64,000 bases of DNA. Origin: Paenirhodobacter enshiensis (GTDB lineage: Bacteria > Pseudomonadota > Alphaproteobacteria > Rhodobacterales > Rhodobacteraceae). The translations under genes were made by a program, and so were the position numbers. Of this stretch, positions 25,233 through 34,460 are shown in pieces. Where the stretch lies: contig NZ_JFZB01000012.1 in NCBI RefSeq assembly GCF_000740785.1, positions 101,803-165,802 of the forward strand, read 5' to 3'. The notes beneath the pieces were generated by a model, which saw nothing but the letters and a program-made list of their open reading frames with translations, was not told the origin of the DNA and did not search any database. Every line of letters starts with the position of its first letter. Position 1 is the stretch's first letter.

Positions 25233-26369
25233 TTACCCGCCAAGCGTAGCGAGCAACCCCGCGAACAGCCGCGCGCGCAGCGGCAGGCTGGCGGCCTCGA
25301 TATGTTCGTCAAGGGTATGCAGCCCCGCCCCCGCCACGCCGAGCGAACACAGCGAAGCGATGCGCAGCGCCCCCGAGAAATTGGCGTCCGACCCGCCGCC
25401 CGAAGAAACGCAGGGCAGCTCCATCCCCATCTCGGCCGAGAGCGCGCGGGCGACCTCGTAAAGCGCCATGGTCTCGGGCTGGCCGTTCGCCCATACCGGA
25501 CGCACCACCGTGGTCTCGACGGTGAAGGCGACACCGTTACGCTCTCCGGCGAGCGCGAGGATCCGCGCCGTGCCGGCATCGAGATCGGCCTGTTCCTTCG
25601 CCATCGACAGCACCTGTGCGCGCGCGAAGCTCGGCACGCAGTTCACCCATCGCCCCGAGGTCACGTCATTGACCGAGAAGGTGCAATCGGGGGTGGTCAT
25701 CGCCTCGATTTCGAGGATGCGGCGGGCGAGTTCGCGCACCGCGGAGACGCCCCCCTCGACATCCGCGCCGGCGTGGCTCGGCCGGCCGGAACAGGCGATC
25801 TCGTAGCGCGCGATGGCATAGCGGCCGGTGGTGACGGCATTGCCGGGATGCGCGGGTTCGGGACACAGGAAATAGCGGTTCGCAAGCGCCTCTGTCTCGA
25901 TCAGGCCGCGGGTCGAGGGCGATCCGACCTCTTCGTCGGGGGTGAACAGGAAGGTCACCGGCAGGGGTGTCGCGATCTTCGCGCGCGTCAGCTGGCGCAT
26001 CGCTTCGAGCGCGATGAAATTGCCCGATTTCATGTCCTGCACGCCGGGGCCGTAGACCCGGCCGCCCTCCACCCGGAACGGATTCTTCGCGAGCGTGCCG
26101 ATGGGATGCACCGTGTCCATGTGGCCCGAGACCAGAATCCCCGGCTTGCCGAGGTCGGGATGCGGCATTCGCGCCCGCACCGAGGGGCCGAAGCCCATCC
26201 GGCCCGGGATGATCTCGACCGTGGCGCCGAGCGCGGCACAGTCGAAGGCCACCAGATCCATCATCCGCGCCACCGCGGCGGCGTCATAGGTCGGGCTTTC
26301 GCACTCGATCCAGGGGCGCAGCCCGGCGATCATCGCATCGGTGTCGAAAGGCAGCTCCGGAAGGCTCAT
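25233..26369 (-). CDS. M20 family metallohydrolase (ArgE/DapE/CPG2 type)
   Basis: 378 residues. SGHMDTVHPIG supplies the first metal His and bridging Asp region, GPGVQDMKSGN the Asp, FTPDEEVGSP the catalytic Glu pair and HTLDEHIE the C-terminal metal His. Dinuclear zinc enzymes of this group cleave acyl or peptide amide bonds. The start ATG overlaps the previous gene's stop by one base (TGATG). It closes the seven-gene minus-strand hydrolase operon (amidase, C69, amidohydrolase, G3E GTPase, two M20). Closest in look to carboxypeptidase G2/glutamate carboxypeptidases. Confidence 0.88.
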   Translation of the reverse strand: MSLPELPFDTDAMIAGLRPWIECESPTYDAAAVARMMDLVAFDCAALGATVEIIPGRMGFGPSVRARMPHPDLGKPGILVSGHMDTVHPIGTLAKNPFRVEGGRVYGPGVQDMKSGNFIALEAMRQLTRAKIATPLPVTFLFTPDEEVGSPSTRGLIETEALANRYFLCPEPAHPGNAVTTGRYAIARYEIACSGRPSHAGADVEGGVSAVRELARRILEIEAMTTPDCTFSVNDVTSGRWVNCVPSFARAQVLSMAKEQADLDAGTARILALAGERNGVAFTVETTVVRPVWANGQPETMALYEVARALSAEMGMELPCVSSGGGSDANFSGALRIASLCSLGVAGAGLHTLDEHIEAASLPLRARLFAGLLATLGG

Positions 26370-27526
26370 CACAGCGCCCCCCGCGTCTCGACGAGATGGG
26401 CGTAGAGGCTCGCCCCCACCGGAAGGATCGCGTCGTCGAGCACGAAGCCCGGGTTGTGCAGCGGCACATCGCCGCCGTGACCGAGGGTGCAATAGGCCCC
26501 GGGAACCAGTCTGAGCATGTCCGCCATGTCTTCGGATCCTGTCTGAAGGGTGGTTTTCTCGAAACTGTTGTCGGCGCCCACGATGTCGGCGGCGCAGGCG
26601 ATCATGTCGGCCGAACGCGCCGGATCGTTGTAAAGAACGTCGAACACGTTCCACAGCCGCAACTCGATTTCGCAGCCATGGGCGCGGGCGAAGCCGTCGC
26701 ACAGGGCCTGAAGGCGGGCGGCAATGGTGCGGCCGGTCGCGGCGTCGAAATAGCGGATCGTGCCGGACAGCAGCGCGCTGTCGGGGATGACGTTATAGGC
26801 CGATCCCGACTGGAATTTCGTCACCGAGACCACGGCCGGATCCGTCGGCGCGAGGTTGCGCGAGACGATGGATTGCACCTGCCCGACCAGCGCCGCGCCG
26901 ATCACCACCGGGTCGATGCTGTCTTGCGGCATCGCGCCATGGCTGCCGCGCCCGCGCACGGTGATGTCGAAGAAATCCGATCCCGCCATCGCCGGGCCGG
27001 GCTTCACGCCCACGCGGCCGGGAGCGTGATCGGGGGCGTTGTGCATTCCGTAAAGTTCGTCACAGGGGAAGCGCTCGAACAGGCCGTCGCGGATCATCGC
27101 GCGCGCACCGCCCAGCCCTTCCTCGGCCGGCTGGAAGATGAACACCGCGGTGCCGGCGAAATCGCGCGTCCCGGCCAGATAGCGCGCGGCGCCGAGAAGC
27201 ATGGTGGTATGCCCGTCATGGCCGCAGCCATGGAACACGCCGGGGGTTTCGGACGCCCAGGGCAGGTTGGTCATCTCCTGCATCGGCAGCGCGTCCATAT
27301 CGGCGCGCAGCCCGATCCGGCGCCCCGGCCGGCTGCCGTGCAGCACGCCCACCACCCCGGTGCCGCCGATGCCGCGGGTGACCTCGATCCCCCAGCTTTC
27401 CAGCAGTTCGGCCACCCGGCCCGAGGTGCGGACCTCCTGAAAGCCAAGCTCGGGGTGACGGTGGAAATCGCGCCGGATCTCGGTCAGATCGTCGGCGAAA
27501 TCGGCAATGCGGTCGAGAACGGGCAT
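26369..27526 (-). CDS. M20D amidohydrolase (hippurate hydrolase/aminoacylase-like)
   Basis: 385 residues with the M20D signatures RRDFHRHPELGFQE, ADMDALPMQE, HGCGHDGHTTMLLGAA (metal Cys/His) and FIFQPAEEGLGGA (Glu). These enzymes remove N-acyl groups from amino acids or cleave indole-acetyl- or hippurate-type conjugates. The upstream part of the open frame overlaps the G3E gene and was discarded; GGAAGGAAA precedes the chosen ATG. It lies between the G3E metallochaperone gene and the other M20 gene, so the metal chaperone may load one or both. Confidence 0.88.
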   Translation of the reverse strand: MPVLDRIADFADDLTEIRRDFHRHPELGFQEVRTSGRVAELLESWGIEVTRGIGGTGVVGVLHGSRPGRRIGLRADMDALPMQEMTNLPWASETPGVFHGCGHDGHTTMLLGAARYLAGTRDFAGTAVFIFQPAEEGLGGARAMIRDGLFERFPCDELYGMHNAPDHAPGRVGVKPGPAMAGSDFFDITVRGRGSHGAMPQDSIDPVVIGAALVGQVQSIVSRNLAPTDPAVVSVTKFQSGSAYNVIPDSALLSGTIRYFDAATGRTIAARLQALCDGFARAHGCEIELRLWNVFDVLYNDPARSADMIACAADIVGADNSFEKTTLQTGSEDMADMLRLVPGAYCTLGHGGDVPLHNPGFVLDDAILPVGASLYAHLVETRGAL

Positions 27527-27566
27527 GACGGTTTCCTTCCTTTTGCAATGGTGCGGGTGACGTGCC

Positions 27567-28487
27567 TCAGCCGCGCGCCCGGTCGAGCGCGTCGAGAAGA
27601 TCCTGTGCGGCGAAACGGTCCCGCTCGCCGATGAACACCAGCCGGCAGGGCGTATCGTCCGGTTCCGCCGTGACCGGCGTGAAATTCGCCCGCTGGCCGA
27701 CGAGCTGGAACAGGTAGCGCCGGCCCGGACGCTCGGCGAAGGTCGCGAAGCCCTTGGCGCGCAGCAGCCCCCGACCATGCGCATCGAGCGCCGCCTGAAA
27801 GGCTGCAAGCGACAGCGGCGCCCGCGCCTGCCACTCGACCGTGACGAAGCGTTCGGCATGGACATGCGGGCCGGTCGGAACGGTGCGCTGCGCGGAACCG
27901 GGGGCGTGACCGAGCATCGCCTCGACCGGCAGCGGCAGGGCGTCGATGTCGAACACCGGCTTGCCCGCCGCGGCGCAGATCATGTCGAGCCGCGCGCGAT
28001 CGCCGGCGCCGACCCCCTCCGTCTTGCCGATCAGCACGAAATCCGAGAACTGCATCTGTGCAAGCCACAGCGGATCGCGGGCGCGTTCGGGCGTCATCGC
28101 CAGATCGGCGGCATCGACCAGACAGACCACCGCATCGAGATCGACCGCATCCCACAGCGCCGGGTCCATGATCGTCTCGACGATGCCGCGCGGATCGGCG
28201 GCGCCGCTCGCCTCGATCACGATGCGCTCGGGCCGGGGGGTGCGGCCCAGCACCAGCCGCAGCGTGCGCAGCAGATCGCCCTGAAGCGAGCAGCAGATGC
28301 AGCCGTTCTGCAGCCCGATCACCGTGTCGCTCGCCTCGGCCAGCAGTTCGGCGTCGATGTTGATCGCGCCGAAATCGTTGACGATGGCGGCGATGCGCTC
28401 GCCATGACCGGCCGCCAGAAGCCGGTTGATCGCCGTGGTCTTGCCCGCCCCGAGGAACCCGGTGACCAGCAGAACCGGCGTGCTCAT
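27567..28487 (-). CDS. G3E GTPase, CobW/COG0523 metallochaperone
   Basis: 306 residues. Walker A GFLGAGKTT at 10-18, the metal-binding CxCC motif as C63-I-C65-C66 in NGCICCSLQG, the Glu-rich ERIVIEASGAADP switch segment and a C-terminal CobW_C domain (RLLRAKGFATF). These GTPases insert zinc or other metals into client enzymes. It overlaps the upstream amidohydrolase gene by four bases and precedes two M20 hydrolase genes, all metal enzymes, which suggests a dedicated metal loader for this operon rather than a cobalamin role. No Zur-type site was recognised. Confidence 0.88.
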   Translation of the reverse strand: MSTPVLLVTGFLGAGKTTAINRLLAAGHGERIAAIVNDFGAINIDAELLAEASDTVIGLQNGCICCSLQGDLLRTLRLVLGRTPRPERIVIEASGAADPRGIVETIMDPALWDAVDLDAVVCLVDAADLAMTPERARDPLWLAQMQFSDFVLIGKTEGVGAGDRARLDMICAAAGKPVFDIDALPLPVEAMLGHAPGSAQRTVPTGPHVHAERFVTVEWQARAPLSLAAFQAALDAHGRGLLRAKGFATFAERPGRRYLFQLVGQRANFTPVTAEPDDTPCRLVFIGERDRFAAQDLLDALDRARG

Positions 28488-29992
28488 GCCCCGGCCCGCC
28501 GCTGGATCGGCTGGCCGGGCCGCGCCTCGGTCTGAAGCTCTCCGTTCCGGATCACCGGCGCGCCGTTGACGAGGAGATGCACCACCCCCTCGGCCGGGCG
28601 GTTCATCGCGGCAAAAGTCGCGCGCTCGCCGATGGTCTCGGGGTCGAACACCGTCACATCCGCCACGGCCCCCGGTTGCAGCCGGCCGCGCCGGCGCATC
28701 CCGGGCGCGCAGCCCTCAACGACCGAGGCCGGGATCAGCGTGCATTTCGCGATCGCCTCCATCAGCGGCACCAGCCGGCGTTCGCGCACATACTGCCGGA
28801 AGAAGCGGGTGAAGGTGCCCGAAGAGCGCGGATGGGCGAAGACATCCTCGGGCAGGGGCCAGTCCTCGCCCTCGTAGATCGCGCCCGTCGCATCGACCCA
28901 GGGCATCGCGTCCGAGGCGATGGAGCCGCCCGGAAAGGTCACCGAAACATCGAGATAGCGCTGATGCGGCCCGCCGTTCTCGACATCGAGGAAATGGTGC
29001 AGGATCAGCTCGCCCGGGGTCTTCGCCGCGGCCTGCAGCAGATCGTCGCGGCTGGTGAAGCGATAGCCCGTCGTCACCACCTGAACCGCGTCGTAATCGC
29101 GCCCGGTGCGCGTGCGGTAATTCGGATCGGCGAAGAAGGCCGCGCTGACCACGGTCGAGGCGGTGCCGTAGGGATAGGCCTCGACGGTGATCGGCAGGCC
29201 CTGCGCCTGCGCCTTGCGCAGCAGTTCGGCCGCGCGTTCCACATCGAGGCCCGAGGTGCTGTTCAGATGGCAGATGTGCATATGCGCGCCCGTCGCCCCG
29301 GCATAACCGATCAGGCGGATATAGGCCTCGATGCTGCTGCGCGGGTCGACGTTCGAGACGAAGGCGACATGGGTGAAGGTGGGGGTGCCGGTATCGGCGG
29401 CAAGCTGGCAGACCTCGGTCATCTCCTTGACGCCGGCGCCGGGGGCGTAGGCGTTGGGGATGCCGATGCCGATGCCGCCCGCCTCGATCCCCTCGCGGAT
29501 CAGCGCGACGATCCCGGCGACCTGCGCGTCGTCCGCGACGTCCTGCTGCCAGCGCAGATCGTCGATCCGGTCGCCCATCATGGTCAGCGCCGAGACGTCG
29601 CGCGGCTGATAGCCGACCATCACCTGCTTGCGCGCCGACATCCAGGCGGCGGCGGTGCCGTAGTTCAGCACCCGCCCCTGACGGCGGTGCTTGTCATACC
29701 ACGGTGCCACCGGCAACGTGCCGACCTCGAGTTCGAGCGAGGTGGTCACCCCGTCGAAGGCCTGCATCCGGTCGGCGGCAACCGACTGTCCATGCGCGTG
29801 AATGTCGATGAAGCCGGGCGCGACGATCAGCCCCGCGGCCGCAAGCTCGACCTTGGCCGGGCCGAGGTCCGGCCCGATGGCGACGATCTCGCCCGCGCGG
29901 ATCGCCACGTCGGCGATCTCGTCGCGGCCGGTTTCAGGGTCCATCACCCGGCCGCCGCGGATCACGAGGTCGAAGGGTTCAGTCGAAGACAT
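28484..29992 (-). CDS. Amidohydrolase-superfamily N-acyl-D-amino acid deacylase-like enzyme
   Basis: 502 residues. GFIDIHAHGQS is the HxH metal motif of the amidohydrolase barrel, HMHICHLNS contains later metal His residues and IASDAMPWVDATG the catalytic Asp. At the bridging position the sequence reads SLELEVG, with Glu where classical D-aminoacylases have Cys. D-aminoacylases free D-amino acids from N-acyl forms; the family also includes D-glutamate deacylases and dihydroorotase-like members. Operon partners (C69 dipeptidase, M20 enzymes, metallochaperone) support amide-bond scavenging. Confidence 0.83.
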   Translation of the reverse strand: MSSTEPFDLVIRGGRVMDPETGRDEIADVAIRAGEIVAIGPDLGPAKVELAAAGLIVAPGFIDIHAHGQSVAADRMQAFDGVTTSLELEVGTLPVAPWYDKHRRQGRVLNYGTAAAWMSARKQVMVGYQPRDVSALTMMGDRIDDLRWQQDVADDAQVAGIVALIREGIEAGGIGIGIPNAYAPGAGVKEMTEVCQLAADTGTPTFTHVAFVSNVDPRSSIEAYIRLIGYAGATGAHMHICHLNSTSGLDVERAAELLRKAQAQGLPITVEAYPYGTASTVVSAAFFADPNYRTRTGRDYDAVQVVTTGYRFTSRDDLLQAAAKTPGELILHHFLDVENGGPHQRYLDVSVTFPGGSIASDAMPWVDATGAIYEGEDWPLPEDVFAHPRSSGTFTRFFRQYVRERRLVPLMEAIAKCTLIPASVVEGCAPGMRRRGRLQPGAVADVTVFDPETIGERATFAAMNRPAEGVVHLLVNGAPVIRNGELQTEARPGQPIQRRAGA

Positions 29993-30016
29993 CAGAATAT
30001 CCTTTGGTTCCGGCCC

Positions 30017-31342
30017 TCAGGCCGCGGGGCGGGCGGTGTCGGGAATGTCGGAGGAAACCTCGGCCAGATAGGCGCCGCGCGGGTCTTCACTCCCGGCCGT
30101 GACGCCTTCCAGCATGACAGTGAGCGCGGCGAGCGCGGCCGCATGATCCGCCCCGAGGGCACGGGTCAGCGCGCCCCTCGCACTGGCCGGGGCCCGCACC
30201 GGCAGCGCCGCGACGGCGGCGAGACCGCGCGCCTCGACGGGATCGAGGGCCGCGCGCACCGCGGGCGCGAAGCGGGCATAATCGCGTTCGGCCAGACGCT
30301 GCATCCGCTCGGTCTGCCACCAGATGTCCGGCGCGCCGGGGGCGGGCTGCGCCCATCCCTCGGGGAGATCCGCGTCGATCCACACCGGCACGAAGGCCGA
30401 CAGGCAGGGCGAGCCGGGCGCGCACCACAGCACCGGCGGGCCATCGGCCGAAAGCTCTGCCACCATCGCTGCCGCCGTCTCCGACCCCTGATGCGCCGAG
30501 ACCGCGTGCATACAGACCCGCCCCTGACCGCCCGCGCCCGGATGCGGGCACTCGTCGCCGTGATCGCGCAGCCGCGCGAACATGTCCGCGACCGTGACCG
30601 GCTGCGCGGCGACGAGACCGCCCATCCCCGCCCGCGACATCTGCAACCGCGCCTGACAGGTCGGGAAATTCGCCCGTTCGGTATCGCTGAAGCTCGCCGC
30701 CCAGTCGAAGCGCGTCCCCGCCCGGTGCCAGCCCTGTTCCGTCGCGAAAGCCTCGGCGCCCGCCGAGATCCGGTCATAATCGCTGCCGATGGAATAAAGG
30801 TTCGAGATCGAGGCCCAGCCCCGCACCCGCTTCGCGACCCAATGCCGCCCCGCGGTTTCGAGAACCCAGCCCGATGCCGCATCCGCGAGGATGAAAGCGT
30901 TGTGATAGAAGTGATCGCGCGCCACCGCCGCACGGCCCGATTGTCCATAGCGCTCGACCAGCGCGGTGAGCACGGCAAGCCCCTCGTCCGCGCTCGCCGC
31001 CCGTTCGAGGGTGAGGCGCAGCAGATCCATGCCGAGCAACCCCGGCTCGCGCCCGGCCGGCAGTCGCGACCAGACCGCCTCATTGCCGATGGCGAGGCCG
31101 TGCTCGTTCACGCCGTGCTCGAACCCCCACATCCACCACGGGCGAGAGCCGATCAGCGCATGGGTATGGGGGACCTGTGGGATCTCGACATAGCTCGCGC
31201 GCAGGGTCGCGCCGGGGGCATGGTCGGCCGCGGGAACCCGGGTCAGATACTGCGCCTCGTTCGGCTCGCGGTCCGAGTTCTTGGCAAACAGCGTCCGCCC
31301 GTCGCGGGTCAGCGGGGCAAGGGCCACCATCGTATCGCACAT
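30017..31342 (-). CDS. C69 family dipeptidase
   Basis: 441 residues beginning MCDTMVAL: the Cys at residue 2 is the N-terminal nucleophile exposed by Met removal, the hallmark of C69/U34 Ntn hydrolases. Typical blocks are LFAKNSDREPNEAQ, GFEHGVNEHGLAIGNEAVW and GWVLETAGRHW. These enzymes split dipeptides with broad specificity, and some act on acyl amino acids. There is no signal peptide, so it works in the cytoplasm. Located between the amidase and amidohydrolase genes with short gaps (11 and 24 bases). Confidence 0.85.
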   Translation of the reverse strand: MCDTMVALAPLTRDGRTLFAKNSDREPNEAQYLTRVPAADHAPGATLRASYVEIPQVPHTHALIGSRPWWMWGFEHGVNEHGLAIGNEAVWSRLPAGREPGLLGMDLLRLTLERAASADEGLAVLTALVERYGQSGRAAVARDHFYHNAFILADAASGWVLETAGRHWVAKRVRGWASISNLYSIGSDYDRISAGAEAFATEQGWHRAGTRFDWAASFSDTERANFPTCQARLQMSRAGMGGLVAAQPVTVADMFARLRDHGDECPHPGAGGQGRVCMHAVSAHQGSETAAAMVAELSADGPPVLWCAPGSPCLSAFVPVWIDADLPEGWAQPAPGAPDIWWQTERMQRLAERDYARFAPAVRAALDPVEARGLAAVAALPVRAPASARGALTRALGADHAAALAALTVMLEGVTAGSEDPRGAYLAEVSSDIPDTARPAA

Positions 31343-31353
31343 CGTCCCGCCCC

Positions 31354-32832
31354 TCAGCCGAGCTTGGTCACATGCACCTCGGGCAGCGCACCGAGGGTCC
31401 ATTTGCCCGCGATCGCGCGCTCGACCTGCGCGGCAAGCTGCACCAGCAGCCCATCGTTGCCCTGCCGGGTGTGGATCTGCATCCCCAAGGGCAATCCGTT
31501 CTCGTGCACCGCCAGCGGCAGCGACATGCCCGGCGTGCCGCACAGATTGCTGAGCGGCGTATAGGCGAAGAAGCCCCACAGGTTCCCGAACCAGTCGAGG
31601 GCCGAGGGGTTGTCGCTCAGCGTCAGATATTCCGTGGTGCCGATCCGCGGCGTTTCGCGCGCCGTGGTGGGGGTGAGCAGGATGTCCCACTCCTCGTAGA
31701 ACGCCCCGAAGGCGCGGGCGGTCTCGTTGAACACCGCCTGCATGTCGGCGCGCTCGGTGTAGCTCGCGTCCTTGCCCTGTTCCCAGATGCGGATGTTCAT
31801 CGGCTCGATCAGATCTGGGGGCGGTTCGCTGACGCCTTTCGAACGCAGCAGGTTGTTCACCGTCTGGGCGAAATTGGTGATGTAGCAGGTGGTCTGCGCG
31901 GCATAGGCGCGCTCCAGATCGACCTTCGGCACCACCCATTCGACATGATGGCCGAGGCTTTCGAAGAAGGCCGCGACGCGGGCCAGCTCGGCCGCGATAT
32001 GCGGCGTCGCGGCATAGGGGCCCCATTCATGCGATACCGCGATCTTCAGCGGCGCCGGATCGCGCGCGATCATCTCGGTGAAGGGCAGGTCCGGGCGGCA
32101 ATAGGGCATGAACTCGCCCGGCGCGCCGCCACGGCAGGCATCGACGAAGGCGGCGGTGTCGCGCACCGTGCGGCTGATGCAGCCCTGCGTCGATACGACC
32201 GAGGTGAAATCCGACCCGTAAGGTGCGATGGAGAACGTCCCGCGCGAGCTTTTCAGCCCGATGGCACCGCAGCAGCCCGCCGGAATGCGGATCGAGCCGC
32301 CGCCGTCGGTGCCATGCGCGATCGGCAGCACCCCCGCCCCCACCATGACCGAGGACCCCGCCGAAGACCCGCAGCTGGTATACTCGGTGTTCCACGGGTT
32401 GCGCGTGACATAAAGCGCCGGGTTCTCGGCCGAGCTGCAACAGCCGAACTCGGGCGTGGTGGTGCGCCCGATGATGTTCAGCCCCGCCGCCTTCATCTTC
32501 GTCACCAGAAAGCTGTCCGAGGTCGACCGGTGCCCCTTGAAGAACAGCGATCCCTGTTCCTGCAACCGGCCGGCGAGCGTCGGCCCCAGGTCCTTGAGCA
32601 GAAACGGCAATCCGGCGAAGGGGCCATCGGGTGCCGCACCGTTCACCGTCGCATCCGCCACGGCATCGTCGAACAGCTCGACCACGCCCGAGATCTTCGG
32701 ATTGACCGCGACGATGGCCTCGGCCGCCTGCGAGGCGAGTTCCTCCGCCGTCACCTCGCCCTTGCGCACCAACTCCGCGAGCGCCGTTCCGTCATGGGCG
32801 AACCACTCGCCCCAGCTCATCACCCTGGTCAT
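31354..32832 (-). CDS. Amidase signature family enzyme
   Basis: 492 residues. The Ser-cisSer-Lys triad is visible: Lys in LPFLLKDLG, the Gly/Ser loop TSCGSSAGSS and the nucleophile region HGTDGGGSIRIPA. The start is the Met preceded by AGGGG; a Met four codons on is possible. Amidases of this group hydrolyse carboxamides. It is the first gene of the minus-strand hydrolase operon and diverges from another amidase gene with an ATTGTCGACAAT palindrome between them. Two Cys next to the first Ser are unusual but not diagnostic. Confidence 0.88.
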   Translation of the reverse strand: MTRVMSWGEWFAHDGTALAELVRKGEVTAEELASQAAEAIVAVNPKISGVVELFDDAVADATVNGAAPDGPFAGLPFLLKDLGPTLAGRLQEQGSLFFKGHRSTSDSFLVTKMKAAGLNIIGRTTTPEFGCCSSAENPALYVTRNPWNTEYTSCGSSAGSSVMVGAGVLPIAHGTDGGGSIRIPAGCCGAIGLKSSRGTFSIAPYGSDFTSVVSTQGCISRTVRDTAAFVDACRGGAPGEFMPYCRPDLPFTEMIARDPAPLKIAVSHEWGPYAATPHIAAELARVAAFFESLGHHVEWVVPKVDLERAYAAQTTCYITNFAQTVNNLLRSKGVSEPPPDLIEPMNIRIWEQGKDASYTERADMQAVFNETARAFGAFYEEWDILLTPTTARETPRIGTTEYLTLSDNPSALDWFGNLWGFFAYTPLSNLCGTPGMSLPLAVHENGLPLGMQIHTRQGNDGLLVQLAAQVERAIAGKWTLGALPEVHVTKLG

Positions 32833-32905
32833 TCCGGCCCCTGTTCGCTGCATCTGCCGGCCGCCCTGTCAATCCGGGCGCCGTCCTTGGGGAAAGGTTA
32901 ATTTG

Positions 32906-32917
32906 ATTGTCGACAAT
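32906..32917. promoter_or_regulatory. Palindrome ATTGTCGACAAT between divergent amidase genes
   Basis: Exact copy of the palindrome at 25197-25208, followed by another ATTGTC half-site at about 32923. It stands between the two divergent amidase genes (starts 32832 and 33032), so one regulator could control both. Confidence 0.6.
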
Positions 32918-33031
32918 GGGCAATTGTCGTGGAATAGATTCCGGCAAGGTTCGGACGCGGACCGCGGAACTGACCATTTAATGGGCGCCCGCCCTCCGGA
33001 CCGCCCTTTTCACGCGAAGGACAGGCCCCAG

Positions 33032-34456
33032 ATGACCGACGACGCGACGACCCTTTCGGCAACCGAGCTTTCCGCCGCGATCCGGACCCGGCGGCTGTCC
33101 TGCACCGAGGTGATGGAGGCCTGTCTCGACCGGATCGGGGCACTCAACCCGCAGATCAACGCCATCCTCTACCTGCGCCCCCGCGCCGAGCTGATCGCCG
33201 AGGCCCGCACCGCCGATGCCGAGCTTGCCGCCGGCCGCTACCGCGGCTGGATGCACGGGATGCCCCATGCGGTCAAGGATCTGGCCGAGGTCTCTGGTCT
33301 GCCGACGAGCTGGGGATCGCGCGCCTGGCGCGACCACCTCTCGCATTCCGATACGCTGCATGTGGCGCGGATCCGGGCGGCCGGGGCGATCTTCGTGGGC
33401 AAGACCAACACGCCGGAATTCGGCCTCGGCTCGCACACCACGAACGCGCTGCACGGCCCGACGCGCAACCCCTGGAACCTCGCGAAAAGCGCGGGCGGTT
33501 CGTCGGGGGGCGCGGGGGCGGCGCTCGGCGCACGACTGATGCCGGTCGCGGATGGCAGCGACATGATGGGCTCGCTGCGCAATCCGGCGGTGTTCAACAT
33601 GGTCTTCGGCTTCCGCCCGAGCTTCGGTCGCGTGCCGGGCAGCGGCAAGGGCGACGTGTTCCTCGGTCAGCTCGGCACGGCTGGGCCGATGGGGCGCACC
33701 GTCGCCGACATGGCGCGGCTTCTCGGCACGATGGCGGGCTACGATCCCACCGATCCGCTGTCACTGCCCGACGAGGATCTGACGCTGCACGAGACCACGG
33801 ATTTCGCCGGCACCCGCATCGCCTGGTTCGGCGATCTCGGCGGCCATCTGCCGTTTGAGGAGGGCGTTCTCGACACCGACGCCAATGCGCTCAAGGTGCT
33901 GGCCGGTCTCGGCTGCGAGATCGAGCCGGTGGTGCCGGAATTCGACATGAACGCGCTGTGGCAGGCCTGGCTGGTGCTGCGCGGATTCGCCGCCACCCCG
34001 GCGCTGACCCCGCTTTACGCCAACCCCGAGACCCGCGCGCTCCTCGGCCCTCAGGCGATCTGGGAGGTCGAGACCGCGATGGGGCGCAGCGCGGCCGAAC
34101 TGCACGCCGCATCGGTGCTGCGCACCCACTGGTATCGCACCCTGTGCCGGCTGTTCGAGCGCTATGATTTCATCGCGCTGCCGGCGACGCAGGTCTTCCC
34201 CTTCGACGTCGAAACCCCCTGGCCCGCCGAGATCGCCGGACGCAGGATGGACACCTATCACCGCTGGATGGAGGTGGTGATCGGCCCGACGCTCGCCGGT
34301 CTGCCGGTCGCGGCCCTGCCCGCCGGTCTCTCGGCCTCTGGCCTGCCGACGGGGATCCAGCTCGTCGGCAAACCCCGCGCCGACCGGCACACGCTGGAAC
34401 TCGCGCAGGCCTATGAATGGGCGGCGGGGCTGCCGGTGGCTCAGGCGCCGGTTTGA
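33032..34456 (+). CDS. Amidase signature family enzyme
   Basis: 474 residues. HAVKDLAEV holds the catalytic Lys, SAGGSSGGAG the cis-Ser loop and GSDMMGSLRNPA the nucleophilic Ser, in which the usual DTGGS is DMMGS. The long open frame upstream is antisense to the other amidase and was rejected; MTDDATT is the first sensible start. It diverges from the hydrolase operon across the shared palindrome and converges on the interrupted GntR gene, with only four bases between the two stops. Less like the paired amidases at 35404 and 38480 than those are to each other. Confidence 0.87.
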   Translation: MTDDATTLSATELSAAIRTRRLSCTEVMEACLDRIGALNPQINAILYLRPRAELIAEARTADAELAAGRYRGWMHGMPHAVKDLAEVSGLPTSWGSRAWRDHLSHSDTLHVARIRAAGAIFVGKTNTPEFGLGSHTTNALHGPTRNPWNLAKSAGGSSGGAGAALGARLMPVADGSDMMGSLRNPAVFNMVFGFRPSFGRVPGSGKGDVFLGQLGTAGPMGRTVADMARLLGTMAGYDPTDPLSLPDEDLTLHETTDFAGTRIAWFGDLGGHLPFEEGVLDTDANALKVLAGLGCEIEPVVPEFDMNALWQAWLVLRGFAATPALTPLYANPETRALLGPQAIWEVETAMGRSAAELHAASVLRTHWYRTLCRLFERYDFIALPATQVFPFDVETPWPAEIAGRRMDTYHRWMEVVIGPTLAGLPVAALPAGLSASGLPTGIQLVGKPRADRHTLELAQAYEWAAGLPVAQAPV

Positions 34457-34460
34457 TCGT

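Noticed and set aside
28577..31564. Plus-strand ORF of 995 codons
   Set aside because: Antisense to the amidohydrolase and C69 genes, no recognisable domain, shadow composition.
32370..32390. TGGTATAC resembling the GntR operator
   Set aside because: Inside an amidase gene and not palindromic beyond the half-site.
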